Part shown: in pieces, positions 7,781-15,420 of the stretch
How positions within the stretch are numbered: position 1 is the first letter of the stretch
How the letters are laid out: every line of letters begins with the position of its first letter
DNA from: Anaerolinea thermophila
GTDB lineage: Bacteria; Chloroflexota; Anaerolineae; Anaerolineales; Villigracilaceae
Assembly (NCBI GenBank): GCA_020722305.1
Contig: DYLB01000031.1
Span: 1-15,641 of the forward strand
Length of the DNA: 15,641 nt
Direction: 5' to 3'
Made by a program: the position numbers and the translations under genes
The notes under the pieces: model-generated
What the model was told of the DNA's origin: nothing
The model's input: the letters and a program-made list of their open reading frames with translations, nothing else
Databases searched by the model: none

Positions 7781-7791
<11 letters not shown>
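6529..7791 (+). CDS. glgC: glucose-1-phosphate adenylyltransferase (ADP-glucose pyrophosphorylase)
   Basis: Makes ADP-glucose from ATP and glucose-1-phosphate, the committed and usually allosterically controlled step of bacterial glycogen synthesis. 420 aa, full length. The nucleotidyltransferase signature GGEGARLSVLT (residues 10-20) is followed by KPAVPFAGKYRIIDFALSNC. The usual PLT is VLT here, a small departure. SGDHIYTMDYD (metal/catalytic Asp126) and FVEKPAKP (176-183, glucose-1-phosphate site lysine K179) are intact, as is GYWMDVGTL. The C-terminal third is a left-handed beta-helix of hexapeptide repeats. A strong AAGGAGG precedes the ATG by about 12 bases inside the end of glgA. Its last 11 bases overlap malQ. 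Confidence 0.96.
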
Positions 7792-9286
<1,495 letters not shown>

Positions 9287-9313
9287 ACGATGGTCAGGGC
9301 GACTCCTCCCCTG

Positions 9314-9376
9314 GATTTCGGAAGTCTTTTACAGAGGCTTCCCGACTGGAAGGCCTCAGGATAGACTTCCGAAATC
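9314..9376. terminator. long hairpin between convergent malQ and MFS genes
   Basis: Outer arms GATTTCGGAAGTCT (9314-9327) and AGACTTCCGAAATC (9363-9376) are perfect complements. An inner stem GAGGCTTCC (9334-9342) pairs with GGAA-G-GCCTC (9348-9357) with one bulged G and a 5-base loop. The whole 94-base gap between the two convergent genes is mostly this structure. It may act as a bidirectional terminator, but long U-runs are lacking, so it may equally be a palindromic repeat element. Confidence 0.55.
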
Positions 9377-9379
9377 TAT

Positions 9380-10663
9380 TCACGCATTCTCCACCTCGCG
9401 AATCGAGGCGAAAGCGTACCCGGACCCGAAGGCTGCCGCCGCGCCAACCGCGGCGATTGCCAGCCCGAGGGCGATCCCGTTCCCGGAGGCGGCCTCGGGG
9501 CTGGTCCCGCCAAAATAGCGGAGCAACGGCCCAAGTCCCCGCTCCGCCAGCGGCCCCGAGACCAGGATCCCGGTCAGGTAGGGGATCTGCACCAGCAGGT
9601 GACGCGCGGCGAAGACGCGTCCCTGCACATCCGCCTCCGCTTTCGACTGCCAGATGGCGATATTGCCGCTCTCGACGAACGGTTCGAAAAACGAAAAGAA
9701 GAAACTGCCGATGCCCCAGACGAGCAAGGCGCGGCCCAGTCCCAGCCAGAGGATGCCGAGCAGCCCTGCCCCAACCCCACCCAGCAGCACCCCGTGGATG
9801 CGGCGCTTCGGCCCGCCCCAGAAGATCAGCAGCGCCCCGCCGGCCACGCCGCCCGCTGCCCCGATCGCCTGGACGCTGGCAAGGATGCTCTCGCTGTCGC
9901 CCGACCAACTGAGAATCATCGGGGCCATCAAGGTCGCGCCGATGGCAATGAAAAAGTAGCCTGCCATGAAAAGGATCACCAGCCCGCGCAGGCCGCGCCG
10001 CTGGCGGATGTAGCCGAAGCCGAAGAGCGCCTCCTGCCACAGACTGCCGCGGCTGGCGCGCCCCACCTCGCTGACAGCGGGCCGCGGGACCCGGACGATC
10101 AGCAAGGTGGCGAAAGCCGCCAGGAAGGTGGTCAGGTCAATCAGCATGATCCCGTCCATGCCGATCCGGCCCAGGAGGGCGGCGGCAAAGACCGGAGCCA
10201 GGATGCCCGAAAGGGCGGTCGCCAGCCCCAGCATGGCTTCGGCGCGGGCGTAGTGTTCTTTGGGGAGCAGAGTAGTCACGGCGGCAGTATAGGCCGGGTA
10301 CTGGAAAGCCGTAAAAAAACCAGCGACGATGCTGATCGTGTAAATGTGCCAAAGTTGCAGAATACCGGCGCGGTAGAGCAGCAAGACGGCGAATGTGGCG
10401 AGGGCGGTTGCCGTGTCGCTGAAGAGCATCACCAGTTTGCGGTCCCAGCGGTCCACCAGCGCCCCGGCGACGGGCGTCAGCAGCACGGTCGGCAGGAAGG
10501 CGAAGAAGCTGACTGTCGAGAGGGCGGTCGCCTGTCCGGTCTCCTGCCAGGCCCAGATGGTGAAGGCGAACCAGGTCATGGCGCTGCCGAGCAGGGAGAC
10601 GACCTGTCCGAGCCAGATCAGGCTGAAGGCTTTCATGCCAGCGGGAGCAGCGAGTGGGCGCAT
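9380..10663 (-). CDS. MFS transporter, MFS_3/EntS-MefA-like exporter
   Basis: Inner-membrane major facilitator protein, 427 aa with about 12 hydrophobic segments. The loop between segments 2 and 3 carries motif A in the form GALVDRWDRK, and the N-terminal region (FSLIWLGQVVSLLGSAMTWFAFTIWAW) matches the group containing the enterobactin exporter EntS and macrolide exporters such as MefA. These export small hydrophobic molecules with proton antiport; the substrate here is unknown. The ATG at 10663 is preceded by the extended -10 TGCCATAAT, only 8 bases before the start, and no Shine-Dalgarno, so leaderless expression is likely. A second in-frame ATG lies nine codons downstream (M10, in PAGMKAF). 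Convergent with malQ; nothing ties it to the glycogen genes. Confidence 0.9.
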   Translation of the reverse strand: MRPLAAPAGMKAFSLIWLGQVVSLLGSAMTWFAFTIWAWQETGQATALSTVSFFAFLPTVLLTPVAGALVDRWDRKLVMLFSDTATALATFAVLLLYRAGILQLWHIYTISIVAGFFTAFQYPAYTAAVTTLLPKEHYARAEAMLGLATALSGILAPVFAAALLGRIGMDGIMLIDLTTFLAAFATLLIVRVPRPAVSEVGRASRGSLWQEALFGFGYIRQRRGLRGLVILFMAGYFFIAIGATLMAPMILSWSGDSESILASVQAIGAAGGVAGGALLIFWGGPKRRIHGVLLGGVGAGLLGILWLGLGRALLVWGIGSFFFSFFEPFVESGNIAIWQSKAEADVQGRVFAARHLLVQIPYLTGILVSGPLAERGLGPLLRYFGGTSPEAASGNGIALGLAIAAVGAAAAFGSGYAFASIREVENA

Positions 10664-10671
10664 TGCCCCAA

Positions 10672-10677
10672 ATTATG
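10672..10677 (-). promoter_or_regulatory. extended -10 (TGC-CATAAT) of MFS gene, leaderless
   Basis: On the minus strand CATAAT is preceded directly by TGC, the extended -10 form, and ends 8 bases before the ATG at 10663. An extended -10 can work without a good -35, and none is visible here. Confidence 0.5.
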
Positions 10678-10764
10678 GCACACAACCAGGCAGGCGCGGT
10701 TGACAGTTGTGCAAACTAGCGGAGATTTCTTGGGCTGGAGTCCAATGCCTCCCGTCGTTGGGCG

Positions 10765-10785
10765 TCAAAAGTCAGAGACTTTTGA
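10765..10785. terminator. hairpin overlapping the 3' end of the EamA gene
   Basis: TCAAAAGTC (10765-10773) and GACTTTTGA (10777-10785) are perfect 9-base arms with a 3-base loop. It covers the last codons and stop of the EamA gene on the minus strand. The downstream arm carries TTTT within the stem rather than after it, so termination strength is uncertain. Confidence 0.45.
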
Positions 10786-11716
10786 TTCCATCGCCCGACT
10801 TTGGCCTTGCTGAAACGTAAATCCCCGCCAGGATCAGGACTCCCCCGAAGAGGGTCAGCGCGGTGGGGGTTTCGCGCAGCAGGAAATAAGCCAGGGCGGC
10901 CGAGCCGACAGGTTCCCCCAGGGTGGTGATAGACACCAGGGCAGCCGGCAGGTATCTGAGCGCCCAGTTATAGGTTGAATGGCCGATCAGTTGCGGCAGC
11001 AGCGCCAGGAGCACGATCCACAGGTAGGTCACAGGCGGAAAACCGAACAGAGTCTGCCCGGCGGCGAGCGTGACCAGGAGCAGGACGATGGCCGCCATGC
11101 CGTAAACGACGAAAATGTAAGGCACCAGCGACATCCGCGTCCGCAGGCTGCGTCCCAGGACAAGATAGCCGGCTACCGCCCAGGCCCCTGCCAGGGCCAG
11201 GAAATTGCCCAGGAAAGCCCGGCCCTGCACGAAGTCCGAGAGCGGCGGGCAGACCAGGCCCTGGTCGAAGCGACAGGCGTCGCTCAGGCCGATCACCGTC
11301 CCGCCAATCAGCGCCAGTCCCATCCCGGACAAGACCGTTTTGGTCAGCGGCTCCTTCAGGAAGAGGGGCGAGAGCAGCGCCACCCAGAGCGGCCCGGTGC
11401 TGACCAGCACGACCGAACTGGCGACACTGGTGTATTCGAGCGACGTGATCCAGGTGGCGAAGTGGGCCGCCAGGAATAGCCCCGAAAACGTGCCCAGGAG
11501 CAGATCGCGGCGCGAGAGTGCTCTCAACTCTGCCCGGAAACGGGTCAGCGCGAGCGGGGCGAGGGCCAGGCTGGCAAACGTCAGGCGCAGGGCCGCGATC
11601 ACCAGCGACGGGGCATCCTGCTGGGCATAGCGGATGAATATCGAGGCAGTCGAAACGGACAGGATGGCGATGAGCAAAGCCAGAGGCAGCGTTACGGGCG
11701 GGCGGTGTTCGTCCAT
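10772..11716 (-). CDS. EamA (DMT superfamily) transporter
   Basis: Drug/metabolite-type inner-membrane permease, 314 aa, with two EamA repeats of about five membrane segments each. Landmarks are the first-helix ISVSTASIFIRYAQ region (literally ILSVSTASIFIRYAQ), AALRLTFASLAL, LEYTSVASSVVLVSTGPLWVALLSPLFLKEPL ending repeat one (first 20 residues suffice for identification) and, in repeat two, YLPAALVSITTLGEPVGSA followed by FLLRETPT. A hydrophilic insert around residues 145-165 (DACRFDQGLVCPPLSDF) separates the halves and is somewhat unusual. Exported or imported metabolite unknown. ATG at 11716 has GAAGGGAA about 8 bases upstream. It follows sodX by 83 bases on the same strand and could be read through from the sod promoter, though it has its own candidate promoter. 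Confidence 0.9.
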   Translation of the reverse strand: MDEHRPPVTLPLALLIAILSVSTASIFIRYAQQDAPSLVIAALRLTFASLALAPLALTRFRAELRALSRRDLLLGTFSGLFLAAHFATWITSLEYTSVASSVVLVSTGPLWVALLSPLFLKEPLTKTVLSGMGLALIGGTVIGLSDACRFDQGLVCPPLSDFVQGRAFLGNFLALAGAWAVAGYLVLGRSLRTRMSLVPYIFVVYGMAAIVLLLVTLAAGQTLFGFPPVTYLWIVLLALLPQLIGHSTYNWALRYLPAALVSITTLGEPVGSAALAYFLLRETPTALTLFGGVLILAGIYVSARPKSGDGIKSL

Positions 11717-11750
11717 TTGAAATTCCCTTCGAGCAGCAGTTGGATGGCCA

Positions 11751-11780
11751 ATTCTAACCGCTTACCCGCCCTGCCGTCCA
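11751..11780 (-). promoter_or_regulatory. candidate promoter of EamA gene
   Basis: On the minus strand TGGACG (11780-11775), an 18-base spacer and TAGAAT (11756-11751). It would give a leader of about 28 bases with the GAAGGGAA ribosome-binding site inside it. Both hexamers deviate from consensus. Confidence 0.4.
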
Positions 11781-11799
11781 TTGTGGCCGGATGGCAATT

Positions 11800-12090
11800 T
11801 TATTTGTGAATGCGCCAGATGACTTTTCCCCGTACTTTGTCCGGCGAGATGGGCCCTAACCGGCGGCTGTCGAGACTGTCAGCCTGCGTCCCGGCTACGA
11901 TCAAATCGCCGCCCTCGGCGACCCGCTCGACCTTCTTGATCAGTGTCCCGTAGCCCGCGTGCCGGAAAACGATCACGTCGCCAGCCTTGAGACGGCGCAA
12001 AAAGACGGGGATCGTGGCGATCACCACGAAATCCCCGTCCACGAACTCAGGCGACATCGAGTCGCCGGTAATTTTGAGGATCCTGAACAT
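11800..12090 (-). CDS. sodX: NiSOD maturation protease (S26 signal-peptidase-like)
   Basis: Small serine protease of peptidase family S26, 96 aa, of the type encoded next to nickel superoxide dismutase and thought to remove its leader peptide. GDSMSP at residues 9-14 carries the likely nucleophile S11, and the lysine of the catalytic dyad is K52 or K53 in TLIKKVERV. GDVIVFRH and VRGKVIWRI are the other S26 boxes. There is no membrane anchor, which fits the cytoplasmic SodX type and argues against a general signal peptidase. The ATG at 12090 is chosen because GGAGG lies 7 bases upstream; a TTG at 12114 would add eight low-complexity residues. The gene begins 73 bases after sodN, and its ribosome-binding site and start codon lie inside a 19-base repeat also present at 1888-1906. 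Confidence 0.87.
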   Translation of the reverse strand: MFRILKITGDSMSPEFVDGDFVVIATIPVFLRRLKAGDVIVFRHAGYGTLIKKVERVAEGGDLIVAGTQADSLDSRRLGPISPDKVRGKVIWRIHK

Positions 12091-12106
12091 CGCGCGGCCT
12101 CCAGCC
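12088..12106. repeat. 19-base repeat, copy 2, forming the sodX initiation site
   Basis: Identical to 1888-1906. On the minus strand it contains GGAGG and, 7 bases later, the ATG that starts sodX. It is followed at 12112-12122 by caaaggatttc, also found at 1866-1876. Confidence 0.7.
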
Positions 12107-12115
12107 GCGGCCAAA

Positions 12116-12151
12116 GGATTTCACCGCGAAGAGGCGAAATCCTTGCGAAGG
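12116..12151. repeat. intercistronic hairpin and CCTTGCGAAGG motif between sodN and sodX
   Basis: GGATTTC (12116-12122) pairs with GAAATCC (12136-12142) across a GC-rich loop, directly followed by the palindrome CCTTGCGAAGG (12141-12151) that also forms the core of the malQ palindrome. On the sod mRNA this lies between the sodN stop and the sodX start. It could stabilise the sodN message or limit sodX expression; that is inference. Confidence 0.45.
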
Positions 12152-12163
12152 CTGAGTTCCGGG

Positions 12164-12655
12164 TTACAGGTCGGGGTAGACCATTTCGAGCGAGGGCGCG
12201 TAGGGGGCGTTGGCCTTTTTGGTCTTGATGCCCTTGGTCTCCCAGAAGATGGCCGCGAACTCGTTGATGGCGGCCACGAACTCAAGCCCGGCCTCACGGT
12301 TGGCGGTCTGGCGGCATTTGGAGCCAAGCTGCATGATTCGGTAAACCAGGTCGTCCACGTTGGGGTGCTTATCTTTTTTGAAGTAATCGCCCCAGATGAT
12401 GCGGATCTCGTGTTTGGCCTTTTCGGCGTGCTCTTCCTTGACGGCGATGTAGCGTTCCATGCTATTGTGAAATTCGCCGGTGCTCTTTTGCTCGCCGCCT
12501 TCGAGGGCGGCCATCAAATCCATCATGCGGACGACGGTCAGGGCGGCGATCTGGGCCGTGCTGGGGTCGTAGATGCCGCAGGGGATATCGCAGTGGGCCT
12601 GGGCCTGCTCGAAACCAGCATGCTTATCAAGCGCTTCAAGTATTCTTTTGATCAT
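12164..12655 (-). CDS. sodN: nickel superoxide dismutase precursor
   Basis: Converts superoxide to oxygen and hydrogen peroxide using a nickel centre. The precursor is 163 aa. A 20-residue leader (MIKRILEALD... ending in AQA) is followed by the nickel hook HCDIPCGIYDP at residues 21-31. After cleavage before H21 these become His1, Cys2, Cys6 and Tyr9, the nickel ligands and gating tyrosine of the family. The helical body follows, with VKEEHAEKAKHEIRIIWGDY and FAAIFWETKG. The mature protein would be about 143 residues, longer than the 117 of Streptomyces because of a C-terminal tail of roughly 20 residues (IKTKKANAPYAPSLEMVYPDL, partly proline-rich). GGAGG precedes the ATG at 12655. A good promoter lies at 12704-12732. 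sodX follows directly, as expected. No nickel transporter is in the window. Confidence 0.95.
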   Translation of the reverse strand: MIKRILEALDKHAGFEQAQAHCDIPCGIYDPSTAQIAALTVVRMMDLMAALEGGEQKSTGEFHNSMERYIAVKEEHAEKAKHEIRIIWGDYFKKDKHPNVDDLVYRIMQLGSKCRQTANREAGLEFVAAINEFAAIFWETKGIKTKKANAPYAPSLEMVYPDL

Positions 12656-12703
12656 TCATTCCTCCATAAGGGTTGGTTGATAGGGTAGTTCCGACTTTCA
12701 GTC

Positions 12704-12732
12704 ATCTTACTAATAAAGACAAAGTGTGTCAA
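12704..12732 (-). promoter_or_regulatory. sodN promoter TTGACA-N17-TAAGAT
   Basis: On the minus strand a perfect TTGACA (12732-12727) and TAAGAT (12709-12704) are separated by exactly 17 bases. The expected transcript starts near 12697, leaving about 40 bases before the sodN ATG. A small inverted repeat GACA-N5-TGTC overlaps the -35 and could be part of an operator. Confidence 0.7.
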
Positions 12733-12833
12733 GATTAGTTCACGCGGCGTTATCAGAGACTTCGGACTCCGTTTCTACAACTTTTCAATGCACCGATCCG
12801 AAAGCTCAGTCGGCAATTCGGGGAAAAATGGTG

Positions 12834-12839
12834 TAGAAT
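12834..12839 (+). promoter_or_regulatory. -10 box TAGAAT of ferredoxin gene
   Basis: TAGAAT lies 44 bases before the ferredoxin ATG at 12884, with an ordinary leader carrying AAGGAG. The -35 region (about 12810-12816) is poor. Confidence 0.4.
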
Positions 12840-12883
12840 ATTTACAGCCTCAAATCCCTATCCATTCTAAAAAAGGAGTTGCG

Positions 12884-13282
12884 ATGACCCATATCATTAC
12901 CAGTCTATGTTTACGCGACAGCGGGTGCGTCGAAGTTTGCCCGGTCGAGTGCATCGTCCCCGGCAAGCCGGTAGAGGAATGGCCCTGGTACTACATTGAC
13001 CCGGATACCTGTATTGACTGCGGCGCGTGCGTACCCGAATGTCCCTATGCGGCCATCTTCCCCGAAGACGATGTCCCCTCGGCGTACACAGCCAAAGGCG
13101 GCGAGTTCATCAGCCGCATCGGGCTTTCCGGCCATTACGAAGGCACCAACCATCACGGCGACCCGGTGGTACTCGAAACAGCCAAGAAACTCGAAGCTGG
13201 CGAAGTGGTGGACTTGACCGAAGATATCAAGCCAAACTACAATTATTTCTCCAGCGGCCCTGGGTACTCGGCCAACGATTGA
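12884..13282 (+). CDS. dicluster (7Fe/8Fe-type) ferredoxin
   Basis: Soluble electron carrier of 132 aa with two iron-sulfur motifs in the first 55 residues and a C-terminal extension of about 75 residues. The first motif is C9-x5-C15-x3-C19-P-x2-C23 and the second C43-x2-C46-x2-C49-x3-C53-P. By analogy with seven-iron ferredoxins, C9, C15 and C53 would bind a [3Fe-4S] cluster and C19, C43, C46 and C49 a [4Fe-4S] cluster; the gap C9-C15 is two residues shorter than in Azotobacter ferredoxin I, so an alternative cluster type is possible. EEWPWYYIDPDTCIDCGACV between the motifs is characteristic of this group. The ATG at 12884 has AAGGAG 5-6 bases upstream, which rules out the longer frame from 12788. 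It stands alone, divergent from sodN; a partner enzyme is not evident. Confidence 0.93.
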   Translation: MTHIITSLCLRDSGCVEVCPVECIVPGKPVEEWPWYYIDPDTCIDCGACVPECPYAAIFPEDDVPSAYTAKGGEFISRIGLSGHYEGTNHHGDPVVLETAKKLEAGEVVDLTEDIKPNYNYFSSGPGYSAND

Positions 13283-13307
13283 CCCCCGAAAAATTACAGC
13301 AATGATG

Positions 13308-13335
13308 ATGCGCCCCGAAATCCATCGGGGCGCAT
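13308..13335 (+). terminator. intrinsic terminator after ferredoxin gene
   Basis: Perfect 11-base arms ATGCGCCCCGA (13308-13318) and TCGGGGCGCAT (13325-13335) with a 6-base loop, followed on the plus strand by the T-rich TATTTATT. It starts 26 bases after the ferredoxin stop and ends 4 bases from the scpA stop, so the same hairpin lies just past scpA on the minus strand, where the T-run is poorer and displaced. Confidence 0.88.
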
Positions 13336-13338
13336 TAT

Positions 13339-14115
13339 TTATTCGAACTCGATTTCGATTTCTTCGTCTTCGGTCCAGTCGGCCATGCGCTCGATCTCGA
13401 TCTCGCCGAACAAGGCCTGCTGGCGGGCGGCCACCCGGTAACGCTTGACCAGTTCCAGCAAGGCCAGGAAGGTCACGACCATTTCAAGACGCGAAGGGGC
13501 CGGCCCAAGCAGTTCGCTGAAACTGGCGTTCGAGGATTGGCTCAACTTCCTGGCGATCGCCTCGATCTTCTCACGGATGGTGATCTTCGGAGCCGAAATA
13601 ACCGTCCCCAGCGCCTGCTTCTCCCGCTCGCGGGCCAGGATCGCCTCGGCAGCTTCCAGCAGGTCGGCCAGAGTCACGTCCGACAGGTCCAGCTTGCCTT
13701 CGATCTTGGGCGGCGGGGCCAGGCGGAGGTAGGTGCGCAGGTTTTTCTGTTCACGTTCGAGCAGCCAGTTCGCCACTTCCTTGAAACGCTTGTAAAGACG
13801 CAGCTGCTCGGCCAGCATTTCGCCTGGGTCCTCCTCGCCCGCCTCGCGCGCCGGTGGGCGCGGCAGCAACGCCTCAGACTTGATCTGCAGCAGCCGAGCG
13901 GCGACCACCAGGAAAGCTGAAATCTCCTCAGCAAAAATATTCTCAAGCGTATGGATGTAAGCCAGGTACTGGTCCGTCACCTGGGCCAGTGCCAGGCTGG
14001 TGATGTCCAGCTCGGCGCGCTCGATCAGGTCCAGCAACAGGTCGAGCGGCCCCTCGTAAACGGGGGTCTGGACGGTGTAATCTCCCAGTTGACGGGCGGC
14101 AGGCTGCAGGCTCAT
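13339..14115 (-). CDS. scpA: segregation and condensation protein A
   Basis: Kleisin subunit of the bacterial SMC-ScpAB condensin, 258 aa, bridging the SMC heads for chromosome organisation. The N-terminal signature is clear: YEGPLDLLLDLIERAELDI (residues about 19-37), followed by AEEISAFLVVAARLLQIKSEALLP. The middle is charged and variable, and the C-terminal winged-helix part (VVTFLALLELVKRYRV) precedes an acidic tail, as in the family. ScpB is usually encoded just downstream, but here the next gene is the convergent ferredoxin, so scpB must be elsewhere. An extended -10 (TGA-TATAAT) ends 9 bases before the ATG, with no Shine-Dalgarno. Divergent from moaC across 64 bases. Confidence 0.94.
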   Translation of the reverse strand: MSLQPAARQLGDYTVQTPVYEGPLDLLLDLIERAELDITSLALAQVTDQYLAYIHTLENIFAEEISAFLVVAARLLQIKSEALLPRPPAREAGEEDPGEMLAEQLRLYKRFKEVANWLLEREQKNLRTYLRLAPPPKIEGKLDLSDVTLADLLEAAEAILAREREKQALGTVISAPKITIREKIEAIARKLSQSSNASFSELLGPAPSRLEMVVTFLALLELVKRYRVAARQQALFGEIEIERMADWTEDEEIEIEFE

Positions 14116-14124
14116 GGCGGGCGA

Positions 14125-14155
14125 ATTATATCATCAGGAATCGGAAGCTTCGCAA
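14125..14155 (-). promoter_or_regulatory. scpA promoter with extended -10 TGATATAAT
   Basis: On the minus strand TATAAT (14130-14125) is preceded directly by TGA, the extended -10 form. TTGCGA (14155-14150), a 4/6 match to -35, lies 19 bases upstream and is part of the CTTCGCAAGG repeat motif. The ATG at 14115 is 9 bases past the -10 box, so the mRNA would have almost no leader. Confidence 0.6.
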
Positions 14156-14157
14156 GG
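14148..14157. repeat. CTTCGCAAGG motif between scpA and moaC
   Basis: The same 10-mer that forms the malQ palindrome (9047-9056 and 9066-9075, opposite orientations) and lies in the sodN-sodX gap (12141-12150, inverted). Here it overlaps the -35 zone of both divergent promoters. Confidence 0.5.
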
Positions 14158-14166
14158 GTCGTAGGT

Positions 14167-14172
14167 TATAAT
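14167..14172 (+). promoter_or_regulatory. -10 box TATAAT of moaC, leaderless
   Basis: A perfect TATAAT ends 7 bases before the moaC ATG at 14180, with no Shine-Dalgarno between. Same geometry as glgA and the acyltransferase. The -35 position (about 14144-14149) shows no consensus. Confidence 0.6.
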
Positions 14173-14179
14173 CTGGGCC

Positions 14180-14665
14180 ATGACTTCTCCAAAACTAACC
14201 CATCTCGACGAGGCCGGCCGCGCCCGCATGGTAGACGTCAGCGCCAAGCCGGATACCGAACGTATCGCTATCGCTCGCGGCGAAATCCTTATGAAACGGG
14301 AGACCCTGGAGCTGATCCGGGCCGGGGCAATCAAAAAAGGCGACGTGTTGACCGTGGCCCAGATCGCGGGCATCAGCGCCGCCAAACGGACCTCGGACCT
14401 GATCCCGTTATGTCATCCACTTCCGCTCTCGAAGGTGGACGTGGACCTGGCCCTCGACGATTCGCTCCCCGGCGTGGTCATCACCGCCACCGCCAAAGTG
14501 ACCGGCAAGACCGGCGTCGAAATGGAGGCCCTCACGGCCGTCTCTGTGGCCGCGCTGACGGTGTATGACATGGCCAAAGCCGCCGAAAAAACCATGCGCA
14601 TCCACAACATCCGCCTGGTCGAGAAACACGGCGGACGGTCGGGAGATGTGGTCAATGAACTATAA
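14180..14665 (+). CDS. moaC: cyclic pyranopterin monophosphate synthase
   Basis: Second enzyme of molybdenum-cofactor synthesis; it turns the MoaA product 3',8-cyclo-7,8-dihydro-GTP into cyclic pyranopterin monophosphate. 161 aa, full length. The family boxes are intact: KRTSDLIPLCHPLPL (residues 69-83), TGKTGVEMEALTAVSVAALT (108-127) and YDMAKAAEK (129-137). D130 and K133 correspond to the catalytic Asp and Lys of the E. coli enzyme. The end carries the usual GGRSG. The last 11 bases overlap the moaD-moaE fusion, so the two genes are co-expressed. moaA is not in the window. Confidence 0.97.
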   Translation: MTSPKLTHLDEAGRARMVDVSAKPDTERIAIARGEILMKRETLELIRAGAIKKGDVLTVAQIAGISAAKRTSDLIPLCHPLPLSKVDVDLALDDSLPGVVITATAKVTGKTGVEMEALTAVSVAALTVYDMAKAAEKTMRIHNIRLVEKHGGRSGDVVNEL

Positions 14666-15359
14666 AATCCTCTTCTTCGCCACCCTGCGCGACCGGGCGG
14701 GCGCCAAAACGTTCGAGTTGCAGACCGAGGCCGGTTTAACGGTGGCAGGTCTCAAGTCCCGGCTCGTTTCGCACTTCCCGGGGCTGGAATCCAGCATGGG
14801 GTCGGCGCTGGTGTCCGTCAACCGGGCTTACGCCTTCGACGACGACCTCATCCCGGACGGGGCCGAAGTGGCCCTCTTCCCCCCGGTCTCGGGCGGGGCG
14901 GACGAATTCCCTACCATTTTTGCCATCACCGAGGACGAAATTGACTTGAACGAGCTGCTGGAGCGGATTACGCTGGCTTCGACCGGCGCGGCGGCTCTCT
15001 TCACCGGGATGGTGCGGGGCGTGACCTCGCGGGAGAACCCACACGAGACGGTTTACCTCGAATACGAGGCTTACAAGCCGATGGCCGAAGCCAAGATGCG
15101 GCAGGTGACCGACGAGATCCGCCAGCGCTGGCCAACGGTGGAGGGCGTGGCGATCGTGCAGCGGATCGGGCGGCTCTACCCCCGCACCCCGACGGTGCTG
15201 ATCGCCTGCACCGCCGCCCATCGGGATACGGGCGTGTTCGAGGCGGCCCGTTACGGGATCGACCGGTTGAAGGAGATCGTGCCGGTCTGGAAGAAAGAGT
15301 TCGGCCCGCACGGGGAGGAATGGGTCGAGGGCGATTACGTCCCCAAGCCGGGGGAGTGA
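14655..15359 (+). CDS. moaD-moaE: MoaD-MoaE fusion, molybdopterin synthase
   Basis: Both subunits of molybdopterin synthase in one chain of 234 aa. Residues 1-81 are a ubiquitin-like MoaD ending in LFPPVSGG (G80-G81), which normally must be a free C-terminus for sulfur loading. Residues about 87-225 are MoaE, with LFTGMVRG, LEYEAYKPMAEAKM, HRDTGVFEAARYGIDRLK and PVWKKE; K206 and K213 match the active-site lysines (E. coli K119 and K126). The linker ADEFPT after Gly-Gly is short. Mycobacterial MoaX has the same architecture and is reported to need cleavage after the Gly-Gly, so cleavage is inferred here. The ATG at 14655 has GGGAG about 10 bases upstream inside moaC; the frame further upstream is an overlap artefact. 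Confidence 0.94.
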   Translation: MNYKILFFATLRDRAGAKTFELQTEAGLTVAGLKSRLVSHFPGLESSMGSALVSVNRAYAFDDDLIPDGAEVALFPPVSGGADEFPTIFAITEDEIDLNELLERITLASTGAAALFTGMVRGVTSRENPHETVYLEYEAYKPMAEAKMRQVTDEIRQRWPTVEGVAIVQRIGRLYPRTPTVLIACTAAHRDTGVFEAARYGIDRLKEIVPVWKKEFGPHGEEWVEGDYVPKPGE

Positions 15360-15378
15360 CGCCCCGCCAAAATTGGGC

Positions 15379-15407
15379 TTGCCAAATGCGTGGGGCGCAG
15401 TTATAAT
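15379..15407 (+). promoter_or_regulatory. tRNA-Pro promoter TTGCCA-N17-TATAAT
   Basis: TTGCCA (15379-15384) and a perfect TATAAT (15402-15407) are 17 bases apart, ending 13 bases before the mature tRNA 5' end. This gives the tRNA its own promoter downstream of the moa genes. Confidence 0.75.
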
Positions 15408-15420
15408 CACGACCGCTAAA

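Noticed and set aside
9599..10813. 404-codon plus-strand open frame opposite the MFS gene
   Set aside because: Low-complexity Glu/Gln/Gly-rich translation; the minus strand gives a full MFS protein.
11772..11796. Hairpin followed by ATTTTATTT on the plus strand between the EamA gene and sodX
   Set aside because: It has terminator shape only for plus-strand transcription, and no plus-strand gene lies upstream; it also overlaps the EamA promoter. Left unassigned.
13339..14115. Lack of scpB next to scpA as a sign of gene loss
   Set aside because: The window cannot show whether scpB is elsewhere; separation of the two genes is not rare enough to call unusual.
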